From the NCBI RefSeq assembly GCF_047314965.1, contig NZ_JBLBVK010000055.1:62001-126000 (forward strand): a stretch of DNA of 64,000 nt, written 5' to 3'. The position numbers and the translations under genes were made by a program. The notes under the pieces were generated by a model that made no database searches, was not told the origin of the DNA, and worked only from the letters and a program-made list of their open reading frames with translations. This DNA is from JAVJUV01 sp047314965. GTDB lineage: Bacteria > Pseudomonadota > Alphaproteobacteria > Rhodobacterales > Rhodobacteraceae. Positions 41,743-51,582 of this stretch are shown one piece after another. Each line of letters begins with the position of its first letter. The first letter of the stretch is position 1.

Positions 41743-43715
41743 TCCGCCGCCTCCAGCGTCGTCGGCCTGACCTCGAAAGTCCTGGCGTCCCTGATTTCCA
41801 GCGTCGCCCTGATCGAGCCCTTCCGCCCGTCTTCATAGGTCACTTCCGTCTCGGTCGAGATTTTTGGCGATCCATCGTACAGAGCGTTAACAAGATCGCC
41901 GTACTTCTCGGAGATTATGTTCCGGCGCACCTTCCGTGTCCGGGTCAGTTCGCCGTCATCCGCGTCCAGTTCCTTGTGCAGGACAAGGAAGCGGTGAATC
42001 TGGCAGCCCGACAGCATCGGATCGGTGCTTAAGGATTCGTTAACCTCTTCGATGTGGCTCTGGATCGTGTCGAGAACCTGCTTGTGCCCCGCCAGTTCCT
42101 GATACGAGGCATAGGCGATGTTGTTCCGCTCAGCCCAGTTGCCCACCGCCGTCAGGTCGATGTTGATGAAGGCGGTGCACATGTTGCGATCCGCGCCATG
42201 GACCACGGCCTCCAGGATGTTGGGATAGAATTTCAGTTTGTTTTCAACATACTTGGGCGCGAAAAGCGATCCATCCTTCAGCTTGCCCACATCCTTGGCC
42301 CGGTCGATGATCCGAAGGTGCCCGGTGCCTTCCTCGATGAACCCTGCATCCCCAGTCGCGACCCAGCCCTCTGCATCCTTGGTGGACGCTGTCGACTCGG
42401 GGTTCTTGTAGTACTCCACGAACACGCCTGGTGAGCGATAGAACACCTCACCCGACTCTGCGATCCGCAACTCCACCCCCGGCGACGGCACACCGACCGT
42501 GTCGGCCCTGACCTCGTTGTCCGGCTGCTGGGTGATGAAGACCGACGCTTCCGTTTGGCCATACAACTGCTTCAGGTTGATCCCCAAAGAGCGCCAGAAA
42601 TCGAAAATCTCCGGTCCGATTGCCTCGCCAGCGGTGTAAGCGACACGCACGTGGCTCATGCCTGCGCGGCTTCGCACAGGACCGTAAACGAGGATATCCC
42701 CAAGCCAGTATTTAAAACGATCCCAGCCGCTTACCGACTTTCCGTCCAGTATCTGTGGCCCCACCCGCTTGGCGAACGCCATGGCCGTGGTGTAAAGCCA
42801 CCGCTTGAGCCGACCCGCATCCTCCATGCGGATGGTGATCACCGTGATCCGCTCTTCGAAATACCGGGGCGGCGCGAAGAAATAGGTCGGCCCGATCTCG
42901 TGCAGGTTCTCGTACATCGTCGTGGTGTTCTCGGGGCAGCACACGCAGAACCCGCACCAATAGGCCTGCCCCACCGAAAAGATGAAATCCCCCACCCATG
43001 CCATCGGCAGGTAGGCCAGGATACTCTCATCCCGCCGCAGGTGATCGAACTCGGCCGAGGCCCGTGACGTCTCGATGATGTTCCGGTTCGACAGCACCAC
43101 GCCCTTGGGCCGTCCGGTCGTGCCGGACGTATAGAGCATCACGCAGGTGTCGTCCCACCCAAGCGCATCGCTTCGCCGCTTCAGCTCCGCCTCGTGCCGC
43201 CCCTTGGCGGCCCGCCCGATGTTCTGCACTTCGGCATAGGGCGTCAGGTGGGTATGGTCGTATTTTCGCATTCCGCGTTTGTCGACATAGATGATGTCGG
43301 TCAGCGCGGGCAGCCTGTCCTTGATCTCGATGATCTTGTCGACCTGCTCCTGGTCCTCGACCACGGCAAAACGCGCCCCGCAGTGATCCAGAACATAGGC
43401 GATCTCCTCGGCGACCGAATCCTGGTAGACCGGCACCGGCACGGCACCGGCCATCTGGGCCGCCACCATCGTCCAGTAGAAATGCGGACGGTTCCGCCCG
43501 ATGATGGCGACATAGTCGCCCGGCTCCAGCCCGATATCGAGAAACCCGAGCGCAAGCGCCTCGATCTCCTCGGCAGCTTCAGACCAGGTCCAGCTTTGCC
43601 AGATGCCATATTCTTTTTCGCGGTAGGCCGGTTTGTCGCCATACTGGCGGACGTTCCGCGCAAGCAGTCGCGGAATGGATGAAAGCCCGTCGCTTGAAGC
43701 AACGCTTGCAGCCAA
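41739..43715 (-). CDS. AMP-forming acyl-CoA synthetase (long-chain/FadD15-like) coupled to liv transporter, TTG start
   Basis: The 658-residue enzyme carries the P-loop VMLYTSGTTGRPKGVVLSNRN and motif LKQLYGQTEASVFITQQ, with ATGDAGFIEEGTGHLRIIDRAKD. The Lys of the C-terminal domain lies in KLKDGSLFAPKYVE. The start is a TTG at 43715, because GGGAGGA lies 6 bases upstream and the encoded MAASVASSDGLSSIPRLLARN matches the family N-terminus; longer starts extend into non-coding sequence. Heading the operon with LivG, it may trap an imported carboxylic acid as its CoA ester. Chain length of substrate unknown. Confidence 0.85.
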   Translation of the reverse strand: MAASVASSDGLSSIPRLLARNVRQYGDKPAYREKEYGIWQSWTWSEAAEEIEALALGFLDIGLEPGDYVAIIGRNRPHFYWTMVAAQMAGAVPVPVYQDSVAEEIAYVLDHCGARFAVVEDQEQVDKIIEIKDRLPALTDIIYVDKRGMRKYDHTHLTPYAEVQNIGRAAKGRHEAELKRRSDALGWDDTCVMLYTSGTTGRPKGVVLSNRNIIETSRASAEFDHLRRDESILAYLPMAWVGDFIFSVGQAYWCGFCVCCPENTTTMYENLHEIGPTYFFAPPRYFEERITVITIRMEDAGRLKRWLYTTAMAFAKRVGPQILDGKSVSGWDRFKYWLGDILVYGPVRSRAGMSHVRVAYTAGEAIGPEIFDFWRSLGINLKQLYGQTEASVFITQQPDNEVRADTVGVPSPGVELRIAESGEVFYRSPGVFVEYYKNPESTASTKDAEGWVATGDAGFIEEGTGHLRIIDRAKDVGKLKDGSLFAPKYVENKLKFYPNILEAVVHGADRNMCTAFINIDLTAVGNWAERNNIAYASYQELAGHKQVLDTIQSHIEEVNESLSTDPMLSGCQIHRFLVLHKELDADDGELTRTRKVRRNIISEKYGDLVNALYDGSPKISTETEVTYEDGRKGSIRATLEIRDARTFEVRPTTLEAAE

Positions 43716-43898
43716 GTTTTCCTCCCAATCGCCGGTGTCCCGACACCGATCTCTGCCGGCTCGGTTACAATCTTTCCCGCGACTCCCCCTGATCGTCAAA
43801 TGATTTTTTTGAACGAGCGTTCATATACGCGGAATCGCTTTTTTCGTGCAGCCGCCGGAACGCCGCGCTAGGACGGGTTCGAAAGTGAATGGCGTACG

Positions 43899-45329
43899 AT
43901 GCTGGACTACGACACCTATGACATGACAGGGCTTGCGGCCCTTGTATCGAAAAGGAAAATCACGCCCGGCGAGCTTCTGGACCTTGCCTTGTCGCGGCTG
44001 TCGGACGTGAACCCGCGCCTTGCGGCGGTTGTCATTCTTGCGGAAGAGACTGCGCGGCGAAAAATCGCAGCAGGCCTGCCTCCCGGCCCCTTTCACGGCG
44101 TGCCGTTCCTGCTGAAAGACTCCGGCTGCGAAGCAGTGGATTTCCCCAGTCACGAGGGGTCGCGTCTGATGACCAACAGCCATTGGCCCGAGGACTCGAA
44201 CCTGTACACGCGACTGATCGGTACCGGCCTCGTTCCGTTCGGACGCACCGCTATTCCCGAGAACGCCATCGGTGTCGCCACCGAAGCGGCGGTCTATGGC
44301 GCACCCACCCGCAATCCCTGGAACCTCGAGCACACACCGGGCGGCTCGTCCGGCGGTTCGGGCGCGGCCGTCGCGGCGGGGATCGTTCCCGGCGCGCATG
44401 GTTCGGACGGGGGCGGTTCGGTCAGGATCCCGGCTTCGTGCTGCGGCCTGTTCGGCTTTAAACCCACCCGCGCCCGCCTGCCCGACGGCCCCTACTCCGG
44501 CGAAGGATGGGGCGGCATGGCGATCGAGGGCTTCCTGACACGATCGGTACGGGACAGCGCGACGCTCCTGGATGCCGTGTCCGGGCCGGATCTTGGCGCG
44601 CCCTATGCCGCGCCTCCATTGCGGGAGAGCTACACCGCCGCGCTTTCGGCCTCGCCGGCACCTCTCCGGATCGCGCTCTGCGACACCCGTTTCGACGGCA
44701 CAGCCATCGATCCCGCGTGCCGCGATGCCGTCCACGATGCCGCCCGGCTCCTCGAAGACATGGGGCACATCGTCGAGCCCGCCCGGCCCGACGCCGATCA
44801 CCGCGCCATGATGGAAGCCTGGACCGACATCGTCGCCTGCGGCACTGCGCTCTCCGTGCGTTCGGAACTGGCCACGCTGGGTCGCGCGTTGCGGCCCGAC
44901 GACGTCGAAGGCGTCACGCGCGGCGCCATAGCCCATGCCGCCACCATCGACGGCGCGGGCTATCTCAAAGCGATCGGTACGATCCACCGCTATGGGCGCC
45001 AAATGGCAGCCTTCTTCGAGAACTGGGACATGCTTCTGACCCCCACGCTCGCCGAGCCGCCTGCCCTGATCAGCCGTTTCAACCACCAGACCGAGGATTA
45101 CCTTGATTTCCGCCTCGGGCCGGGGCGCTGCTTCGATTATTCGCCATACTGCGCCGCCTTCAATGCCACCGGCCAGCCCGCCATGTCTGTTCCGCTCTGC
45201 TGGTCGGAAACGGGCCTGCCCATCGGCATCCACCTCGCCGCGCGCTTCGGCGAGGATGAGGCGCTGATGTCGCTCGCCGCAGATCTCGAGCGCGCCCGCC
45301 CCTGGTTCCACCGCCGCCCGGAGATCTGA
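43899..45329 (+). CDS. Amidase (amidase-signature family)
   Basis: A 476-residue hydrolase with the Ser-cisSer-Lys triad: Lys in [12 protein letters not shown], cis-Ser in [17 protein letters not shown] and the nucleophile Ser in [17 protein letters not shown]. It cleaves amides, carbamates or related C-N bonds, probably in the cytoplasm. It lies 183 bases from the divergent acyl-CoA synthetase and 1 base before a second amidase, so both are co-transcribed. No cargo-specific signature; its substrate is unknown. Confidence 0.87.
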   Translation: MLDYDTYDMTGLAALVSKRKITPGELLDLALSRLSDVNPRLAAVVILAEETARRKIAAGLPPGPFHGVPFLLKDSGCEAVDFPSHEGSRLMTNSHWPEDSNLYTRLIGTGLVPFGRTAIPENAIGVATEAAVYGAPTRNPWNLEHTPGGSSGGSGAAVAAGIVPGAHGSDGGGSVRIPASCCGLFGFKPTRARLPDGPYSGEGWGGMAIEGFLTRSVRDSATLLDAVSGPDLGAPYAAPPLRESYTAALSASPAPLRIALCDTRFDGTAIDPACRDAVHDAARLLEDMGHIVEPARPDADHRAMMEAWTDIVACGTALSVRSELATLGRALRPDDVEGVTRGAIAHAATIDGAGYLKAIGTIHRYGRQMAAFFENWDMLLTPTLAEPPALISRFNHQTEDYLDFRLGPGRCFDYSPYCAAFNATGQPAMSVPLCWSETGLPIGIHLAARFGEDEALMSLAADLERARPWFHRRPEI

Positions 45330-45330
45330 C

Positions 45331-46725
45331 ATGACAGACCTGCCCGCAACCGCCGCTGAGATGTGCCGTGCCATGGTTGAAGGCCGCCTGAAGCCCTCGG
45401 ACGTGATGGAAGCCACGCTGGACCGCATCGACGCGGTGAATCCCAAAGTCAACGCCATCGTCGCGCTGCGCCCCCGCGAGGAGTTGATGGCCGAGGCCCG
45501 CGCGCTCGACGATGCCGCGCCCACCGGCCCGCTCTTCGGCCTGCCCATGGCGGTCAAGGACCTGCAGGCCACGAAGGGCCTCCGCACCACATGGGGCTCC
45601 CCCATATACGCCGATCACGTCCCCACAGAGGACGACATGTTGCCCCGCCGCCTCCGCGCGGCGGGCGCGATCATCATCGGCAAGACCAACACGCCCGAGA
45701 TGGGCCTTGGCTCGCACACCTACAATCCGGTTTACGGCGCTACGCTCAACCCGTGGAATCCGTCCCGCACGGCCGGCGGCTCTTCGGGCGGCGCGGGCGT
45801 CGCCCTTGCCACCGGAATGTTGCCCATCGCCGATGGCTCGGATATGATGGGCAGCCTGCGGAACCCTGCAGCCTGGTCCGGCGTCTATGGCCTGCGCCCC
45901 AGCTTCGGACTCGTCCCCGAAGACCCCGGCACCGACAAGATCCTGCACCAAATTTCGACCGATGGCCCGTTGGCGCGGCACCCGTCGGACCTCACGCTTC
46001 TCCTCAACGTCCTCTCTGCACCCGACCCGCTCTGGCCCCATTCCGTCTCCCGACTTCCCGCGACACCCGGCCTCGTGGGCAAGCGCATTGGCTGGCTGGC
46101 CGACTGGGGCGGCGCCTGGCCGTTCGAGGACGGCATCCTGTCTCTCTGCGAAGCCGCGCTTGCGCGCATGGAGAAGGCCGGCGCCTTCGTGGAGCGGCTT
46201 GATCCCCCGGTCACACGCGAGGAGATCTGGGACGGCTGGACGACGCTCCGCTCTCTGTCACTCGCTGCGGGCAACGAGGCGGACTATGCCAGCCCGAAGG
46301 CCCGTGCGCAGATGAAAGAGGCTCTGATCTGGGAAATCGAGCGCGGCCTCGCAATGTCCGGCACCGATATCCGCCGCGCCAGCGCCGCCCGCGCCCGCCT
46401 CTTCACCGCACTGGCCGGTCTCTTCGCGAAGTACGACGCGCTGGCCATTCCCACGACGCAGGTCTGGCCCTTCCCGGTCGAGACGGTGCACCCGACCGAG
46501 ATTGCTGGCGTCCAGATGGACACGTACCACCGCTGGATGGAATGCATGGTTCCGGCCAGTCTCACCGGCCTGCCCGCGCTGTCCATCCCTGTGGGCTTTG
46601 GCCCCGAGGGTCTGCCGGCCGGCATGCAGCTGATCGGCTCCAAAGGCAGCGACGACCGGCTCATCGCGCTTGCCACCGCCTGGCACGAGGCATCGGACTG
46701 GCAGAAGCACACCCCGCCGCTCTGA
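45331..46725 (+). CDS. Amidase (amidase-signature family), second copy
   Basis: The 464-residue amidase has Lys in PMAVKDLQATKG, SRTAGGSSGGAGVALATG and the nucleophile Ser in ADGSDMMGSLRNPAAWSG. It shares family but little sequence with its neighbour, so it is a diverged paralogue, not a recent duplicate. Its start lies 1 base after the first amidase stop. It converges with the PotC-like gene (16 bases between stops). Substrate unknown. Confidence 0.87.
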   Translation: MTDLPATAAEMCRAMVEGRLKPSDVMEATLDRIDAVNPKVNAIVALRPREELMAEARALDDAAPTGPLFGLPMAVKDLQATKGLRTTWGSPIYADHVPTEDDMLPRRLRAAGAIIIGKTNTPEMGLGSHTYNPVYGATLNPWNPSRTAGGSSGGAGVALATGMLPIADGSDMMGSLRNPAAWSGVYGLRPSFGLVPEDPGTDKILHQISTDGPLARHPSDLTLLLNVLSAPDPLWPHSVSRLPATPGLVGKRIGWLADWGGAWPFEDGILSLCEAALARMEKAGAFVERLDPPVTREEIWDGWTTLRSLSLAAGNEADYASPKARAQMKEALIWEIERGLAMSGTDIRRASAARARLFTALAGLFAKYDALAIPTTQVWPFPVETVHPTEIAGVQMDTYHRWMECMVPASLTGLPALSIPVGFGPEGLPAGMQLIGSKGSDDRLIALATAWHEASDWQKHTPPL

Positions 46726-46741
46726 CGCAAGAGGACCAGCC

Positions 46742-47554
46742 CTAGCCGGCCGCCATGCGCTCCTCGCGTTCGCGCTTGCTGATCTGGTGCTTCGAAATCA
46801 GCGAGGCGCTGATCACGCCGACGGTGACGATCGCGATTATGATCGTCGACAGCGCGTTGATCTCGGGACTGACGCCCAGTCGTACCGACGAGAAGATCTT
46901 GATCGGCAGCGTCGTCGCGGACGGTCCCGCCGTGAAGCTCGCGATCACGAGGTCGTCCAGAGACAGCGTGAACGCCAGAAGCCAGCCGGAAATGACGGCC
47001 GGCGCGATGATCGGCAGCGTCACCAGCCGAAACGCCTCCCAGGGCGAGGCTCCAAGGTCCAGCGCCGCCTCTTCCAGCGACTGATCGAAAGTCACCAGCC
47101 GCGACGAGACTACCACTGAAACGTAACACATCGAGAAGGTCGTATGCGCCAGCACGATTGTAAGAACGCCCCGGTCAAGACCGATCGAGATGAACAGAAG
47201 CAAGAGCGACAGACCAGTGATCACCTCTGGCATGACGAGAGGCGCGTAGATCATGCCGGAGAACAGGGTACGGCCAAGAAATCGTCCCCGGCGCACCAGC
47301 ACATAGGCGGCCATCGTGCCCAGCAGGGTCGCAATCGTGGACGAGAAGAACGCGACCCTGATCGTGACCCATGCGGCATCGAGGAACGCCTCGTTCTGCA
47401 GCAATTCACCGTACCACTTGGTCGAGAAACCGGCCCAGACCGTCACCAGCTTCGATTCGTTGAAGCTGTAGATCACCAGGATGACCATGGGGATGTACAG
47501 GAACGCGAACCCCAGTGTCAGCGAGACGACGTTGAACGGAGAAAGCTTGTTCAT
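46742..47554 (-). CDS. potC: Polyamine-type ABC transporter permease, PotC/PotI
   Basis: The 270-residue permease has six membrane helices and the inner-membrane component motif EEAALDLGASPWEAFRLVTLPIIAPAVISG. NESKLVTVWAGFSTKWYGEL is typical of PotC/PotI. It is the last gene of a leftward operon binding protein-ATPase-permease-permease and overlaps potB by 4 bases. With PotB it forms the channel for putrescine or spermidine. It could be potI since the binding protein resembles PotF. Confidence 0.88.
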   Translation of the reverse strand: MNKLSPFNVVSLTLGFAFLYIPMVILVIYSFNESKLVTVWAGFSTKWYGELLQNEAFLDAAWVTIRVAFFSSTIATLLGTMAAYVLVRRGRFLGRTLFSGMIYAPLVMPEVITGLSLLLLFISIGLDRGVLTIVLAHTTFSMCYVSVVVSSRLVTFDQSLEEAALDLGASPWEAFRLVTLPIIAPAVISGWLLAFTLSLDDLVIASFTAGPSATTLPIKIFSSVRLGVSPEINALSTIIIAIVTVGVISASLISKHQISKREREERMAAG

Positions 47555-48447
47555 CCTTCGCGCTCCCGGCTCAGTTGCTGGTTCCGCTGGAACAGGATGA
47601 TCGGGATGATCAGGATCAGCAGGAGGATGATCGCCACCGCGCTGGCCACCGGCCAGTCACGGTTGTTGAAAAACTCCTCCCACAGCACCTTGCCGATCAT
47701 CAGCGTGCCCGATCCGCCCAGAAGCGACGGGATCACGAACTCGCCCAGCGCCGGAATAAAGACCAGAAAACACCCCGCCACGACGCCTGGCCGCGCAAGC
47801 GGCAGGGTGACCAGCCAGAAAGCGCTCATGCGAGAGCAGCCCAGATCCTCGGCGGCTTCGAGAAGGCTCGCATCCATCCGCTCCAGCGTGGCGTAGATCG
47901 GCAGGATCATGAACGGCAGGTAAGTGTATACAATACCGATATAAACCGCGATCTGCGTGTTCAGAAGGATCAACGGTGTATCGATCACACCCAGCCACAT
48001 CAGGAATTGGTTCAGCAGACCTTCGTTCGAAAGAATGCCCATCCACGCATAGACCCGGATCAGGAAACTGGTCCAGAATGGAAGGATCACCAGCATCATC
48101 AGCGACGGCCGCCACTCTTCCGGGGCGCGTGCCATGCCATAGGCGATGGGAAAGCCCACAAGCAGCGTCAGAAATGTCGAGAGAACTGCAATCTGCAACG
48201 AAGAGAGGTAGGCCTTCCAGTACAGATCATCCTCTGTCAGGAAGACGAAATTCTCGAAATCGAGCTCCGAGAAAAAGCTTTTCAGCCCCGCCAAGCCGGC
48301 CGAGAAATCCAGCGTCGGCGTGTAGGGCGGGATCGACAGCGCGATGTCCGACAGCGAGATCTTCAGAACAATCGCGAAGGGCACCAGGAACAGGACCAGA
48401 AGCCACGCGTATGGAATGGCGACCAGCAGTTTCCGTCCGATATTCAC
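47551..48447 (-). CDS. potB: Polyamine-type ABC transporter permease, PotB/PotH (GTG start)
   Basis: The 298-residue permease begins VNIGRKLLVAIPYAWLLVLFLVPF at a GTG (48447), with GAGGG about 8 bases upstream and 10 bases after the potA stop; a longer ATG start would overlap potA. EAAEDLGCSRMSAFWLVTLPLARPGVVAG is the ATPase-coupling loop. Six or so membrane helices. It works with the second permease and PotA. Confidence 0.87.
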   Translation of the reverse strand: MNIGRKLLVAIPYAWLLVLFLVPFAIVLKISLSDIALSIPPYTPTLDFSAGLAGLKSFFSELDFENFVFLTEDDLYWKAYLSSLQIAVLSTFLTLLVGFPIAYGMARAPEEWRPSLMMLVILPFWTSFLIRVYAWMGILSNEGLLNQFLMWLGVIDTPLILLNTQIAVYIGIVYTYLPFMILPIYATLERMDASLLEAAEDLGCSRMSAFWLVTLPLARPGVVAGCFLVFIPALGEFVIPSLLGGSGTLMIGKVLWEEFFNNRDWPVASAVAIILLLILIIPIILFQRNQQLSREREG

Positions 48448-48457
48448 GCCGCCGCCC

Positions 48458-49591
48458 TCACTTTTCCAGAAGAACGCCGCAGGCATCGGTCCAGTTGACC
48501 CAGACCGGATCGTCCCAGGTGAACCGCCGCCGCGTGTCGCGCTCGGTGTTGAAGCTCTGCGCCTTGATGATCTGACCGTTCCCCAGTTCGACATGATAGG
48601 TCGAGAGGTTGCCCAGATAGCCGATATCCACCACCCGGCCCTGCATCACATTGTCATCCGCTGGCTTGTCGGCGTGAATCTCCACCTTCTCGGGGCGGAT
48701 CGCGTAATGGGCCGTCTGCCCGTCCGTGAAACCATGTGCGGACTTCGCCCGGATGGGTGGCTGACCCTCGGCCCAGGTCAGTTCATAGCAGCCGTCCGAC
48801 CTGCGGACCGTCCCATCGAAGAAACTCGCATCGCCGAGGAAATCAGCGACATAGACCGAGTTCGGAGATTCGTAGATCACCGGAGGGGTCGCCACCTGGA
48901 TCAGGCGACCCTGGTCCATCACCGCGACGCGGCTCGCGACCGTCATCGCCTCTTCCTGGTCGTGTGTCACGATCACGAAGGTCGTCCCGGTCTTTTCCTG
49001 GATGTCCATCAGTTCGAACTGCGTCTCTTCGCGCAGCTTGCGGTCCAGTGCGCCCAGCGGTTCGTCCAGAAGCAAAAGCTTCGGCGCCTTCGCCAGCGAA
49101 CGGGCCAGAGCAACGCGCTGACGCTGACCACCCGAAATCTGGTGCGGCTTGCGCTTTGAGAACTTCTGAAGCTGGACCAGCTTCAGCATTTCCTCGACCC
49201 GGGCCTCGACCTTGTCCTTCGGCAGGCCATCGCGCCTGAGGCCGAAGGCAATGTTGTCCCAGACGCTCAGGTGCGGAAACAGCGCATAGGACTGGAACAT
49301 CATGTTCACGGCCCGCTTGTTCGGCGGAACACCCGCCATGTCCTGTCCGTCGATGGTGATCCTGCCCTCGGTCGGAATCTCGAACCCCGCCAGCATCCTC
49401 ATCAGCGTGGTCTTGCCACAGCCCGATGGACCAAGAAGCGCGAAGAACTCGCGCCGGTAAATGTCCAAAGAAATATCGTCGACCGCGGTGAAATCACCGA
49501 ACCGCTTGGTGACGTTTTCGATCCGGATCAGCGGTGCTTCGTTCGGATCATCCCAAGGCGCGAATGTGGTCGCGCTTGCCCCAGACGCCAT
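48458..49591 (-). CDS. potA: Polyamine-type ABC transporter ATPase, PotA/PotG
   Basis: This 377-residue ATPase has Walker A LLGPSGCGKTTLMRML, Q-loop MMFQSYALFPHLSVWDNIAFGL, signature ISGGQRQRVALARSLA and Walker B LLLLDEPLGALD. A TOBE-type C-terminal domain (HYAIRPEKVEIHAD, ...GYLGNLSTYHVEL) completes the polyamine-transporter arrangement. It lies between the binding-protein gene (66-base gap) and potB. Confidence 0.9.
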   Translation of the reverse strand: MASGASATTFAPWDDPNEAPLIRIENVTKRFGDFTAVDDISLDIYRREFFALLGPSGCGKTTLMRMLAGFEIPTEGRITIDGQDMAGVPPNKRAVNMMFQSYALFPHLSVWDNIAFGLRRDGLPKDKVEARVEEMLKLVQLQKFSKRKPHQISGGQRQRVALARSLAKAPKLLLLDEPLGALDRKLREETQFELMDIQEKTGTTFVIVTHDQEEAMTVASRVAVMDQGRLIQVATPPVIYESPNSVYVADFLGDASFFDGTVRRSDGCYELTWAEGQPPIRAKSAHGFTDGQTAHYAIRPEKVEIHADKPADDNVMQGRVVDIGYLGNLSTYHVELGNGQIIKAQSFNTERDTRRRFTWDDPVWVNWTDACGVLLEK

Positions 49592-49657
49592 CTGCTCTTC
49601 CCTCTGCAGATAAAGGAACGCCCGAGGATGTCCCCGGGCGCTCTTGTCGTCAAGCTA

Positions 49658-50743
49658 TCAGGTGCCGGACTTGATCTTTGTCCAGAGTCGGGTCACCACC
49701 CGCTGAACCTTCGGCTCCCACGGCGTCGTGGTGAACAGGTTGTCCAGCGTCGCCTCATCCGGATAGATCGCCGGATCGCCGATCACGTCCTCGACAAGGA
49801 ACTCCTGCGAGGCCTTGTTGCCATTCGCGTAATAGACGTAGTTCGAGGCCGCAGCCATGTTCTCGGCGTCCATGATGAAGTTCAGGAACGTATGCGCTGC
49901 ATCCGGGTTCGGAGCGTCGACAGGGATCGCCATCTGGTCGAACCACATCTGCGCGCCTTCCTTGGCTGCGTGATAGACGATCTCGTTGCCGTTGTCGGCC
50001 TCCGCCGCGCGGTCGCGCGCCTGAAGGATGTCACCCGACCAGCCCACGGCCACGCAGATGTCGCCATTGGCCAGCGCGTTGATGTACTCGGACGAGTGGA
50101 ATTTCTGGATGTAGGGACGGATCGCCATGAACACGTCCTCGGCCTTGGCAATGACGTCAGGATCGTGGCTGTTCGGATCCTCGCCCAGGTACTTCAGCGC
50201 CATCGGGATCATCTCTGCGGGCGCATCAAGGAAATGCACGCCGCACGCGGCAAGCTTCTCCATGTTCGCCGGGTTCAGCACCAGTTCAAGCGAGTCGAGC
50301 GGCGCGTCCGGTCCCAGAGCTTCCTGCACCTTGCCGACGTTGGCGCCGATCCCGGTCGTGCCCCACATGTAGTTGATCGAGTATTCGTTACCCGGGTCGT
50401 ATTGCGCGGTCCGCTGCTCGACAACATCCCACATGTTTCCTGCGTTCGGCAGCTTGGACATGTCCAGCTTCTGAAACGCGCCTGCCTGAATCTGCCGCTG
50501 CAGGAACGTACCTGAGGGCACCACGACGTCATAGCCCGAACCGCCCGCAAGCAGCTTGGTCTCCAGAACCTCGTTCGAGTCGAAGACGTCGTAGATCAGA
50601 TCGATCCCGGTTTCTTCTTCGAACTTGGTAAGAAGCTCTTCGTCGATATAGTCAGACCAGTTGTAGACACGTACTTCTTCGGCCATGGCCGTGCTTGCCA
50701 TCAGGCTTGCGGCCACCGTGAGTGGCAGAATTTTTGAAGTCAT
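49658..50743 (-). CDS. potF: Polyamine-binding periplasmic protein, PotF-type
   Basis: The 361-residue binding protein starts MTSKILPLTVAASLMASTAMA (Sec signal peptide) followed by EEVRVYNWSDYIDEELL, the classic PotD/PotF start. VFDSNEVLETKLLAGGSGYDVVVPS and INYMWGTTGIGANVGKV are PotF-like and point to putrescine. The ATG at 50743 is preferred over 50800. It heads the operon; a palindromic ATTTGATCAAAT lies 30 bases upstream. Confidence 0.87.
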   Translation of the reverse strand: MTSKILPLTVAASLMASTAMAEEVRVYNWSDYIDEELLTKFEEETGIDLIYDVFDSNEVLETKLLAGGSGYDVVVPSGTFLQRQIQAGAFQKLDMSKLPNAGNMWDVVEQRTAQYDPGNEYSINYMWGTTGIGANVGKVQEALGPDAPLDSLELVLNPANMEKLAACGVHFLDAPAEMIPMALKYLGEDPNSHDPDVIAKAEDVFMAIRPYIQKFHSSEYINALANGDICVAVGWSGDILQARDRAAEADNGNEIVYHAAKEGAQMWFDQMAIPVDAPNPDAAHTFLNFIMDAENMAAASNYVYYANGNKASQEFLVEDVIGDPAIYPDEATLDNLFTTTPWEPKVQRVVTRLWTKIKSGT

Positions 50744-50772
50744 TTTATTCTCCCATTGGAACATGGCCCGAT

Positions 50773-50784
50773 ATTTGATCAAAT
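50773..50784. promoter_or_regulatory. Candidate GntR operator before potF
   Basis: ATTTGATCAAAT is a perfect 12-base palindrome in the gap between potF (start 50743) and the divergent GntR gene. TGATCA-centred palindromes are typical of FadR-type GntR regulators. A near copy (10 of 12 bases) precedes the aminotransferase gene at 51545. Confidence 0.55.
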
Positions 50785-50865
50785 GACGGGCGAGATACAA
50801 GCGATTCCTGTTATGCGACGCGACGCTGCCGCATTATTGGCTCTGGCCCAAACCAAGGAGCATGA

Positions 50866-51519
50866 TTGTTGAGCACAAAGGTCATTAAACTCCCTGAACA
50901 CCAGGCGATCTATCACAGGATTCGCAACCTGATCCTTTTCGGAACTCTCGTCCCGGGACAAGCGGTAACTATTCAGGGGCTCGCAGATTTGATCGGCGCG
51001 GGCATGACGCCGGTGCGCGAGGCGATCCGCCGACTGACCGCCGAGGGGGCGCTGGAAGCCGGCGGCAACCGGCGTGTTCGAGTGCCTCCAATAACTCGCG
51101 AGAATCTGGACGAAATCAGCTATGTAAGGCTCGCCATCGAACCGCGCCTGACCGAACTCGCCGCCCGGCGCATGACCGACGGTTGCCTGTCGGAACTCCA
51201 CGCCTTCGATCGCGAAGTGGATGCCGCGATCGCCAGTGGCGACATCGAACGCTACCTGGAGTTCAATTACAGGTTCCATTTCCGTCTCTATGATCAGGCC
51301 GAAGCCCAGATTCTCTCGAAAATCGTCTCTTCTCTCTGGCTCCAGGTCGGCCCAAGCCTGCGAATCGTCTGCGGGCGCTACGGCACAGCGAATCTGCCGG
51401 ACAAGCATTCCGAGACCCTCGCCGCGCTCCACGAGGGCGACGCTGCGCGTGCGGCACAGGCCATTGCCGACGACATCCGTCAGGGCCTTGGTCAGGTCCG
51501 CCTCACACTCTTAGACTGA
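50866..51519 (+). CDS. GntR/FadR-family regulator with FCD domain, TTG start
   Basis: The 217-residue protein has an N-terminal winged helix (IYHRIRNLILFGTLVPGQAVTIQGLADLIGAGMTPVREAIRRLTAEGAL) and a C-terminal all-helical FCD ligand domain with metal-binding His (RYLEFNYRFHFRLYD, ...PDKHSETLAAL). An ATG at 50862 leads to an early stop, so the start is TTG at 50866 or 50869; AAGGAG lies upstream. It sits between the pot operon and the aminotransferase gene and probably regulates both in response to polyamine metabolites. Confidence 0.85.
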   Translation: MLSTKVIKLPEHQAIYHRIRNLILFGTLVPGQAVTIQGLADLIGAGMTPVREAIRRLTAEGALEAGGNRRVRVPPITRENLDEISYVRLAIEPRLTELAARRMTDGCLSELHAFDREVDAAIASGDIERYLEFNYRFHFRLYDQAEAQILSKIVSSLWLQVGPSLRIVCGRYGTANLPDKHSETLAALHEGDAARAAQAIADDIRQGLGQVRLTLLD

Positions 51520-51544
51520 CGGACTGCGATTGACCGCACCCCAC

Positions 51545-51556
51545 TTTTGATCATAT
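51545..51556. promoter_or_regulatory. Candidate GntR operator before the aminotransferase
   Basis: TTTTGATCATAT matches 10 of 12 bases of the palindrome at 50773-50784 and lies 27 bases before the aminotransferase start. It is probably the second site of the same regulator. Confidence 0.5.
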
Positions 51557-51582
51557 TTGGCGACAACCGCTCTTGACCCAGG

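Noticed and set aside
43821..45605. Long leftward open frame opposite the two amidases
   Set aside because: The rightward frames carry clear amidase motifs; the leftward product has none and shows compositional bias.
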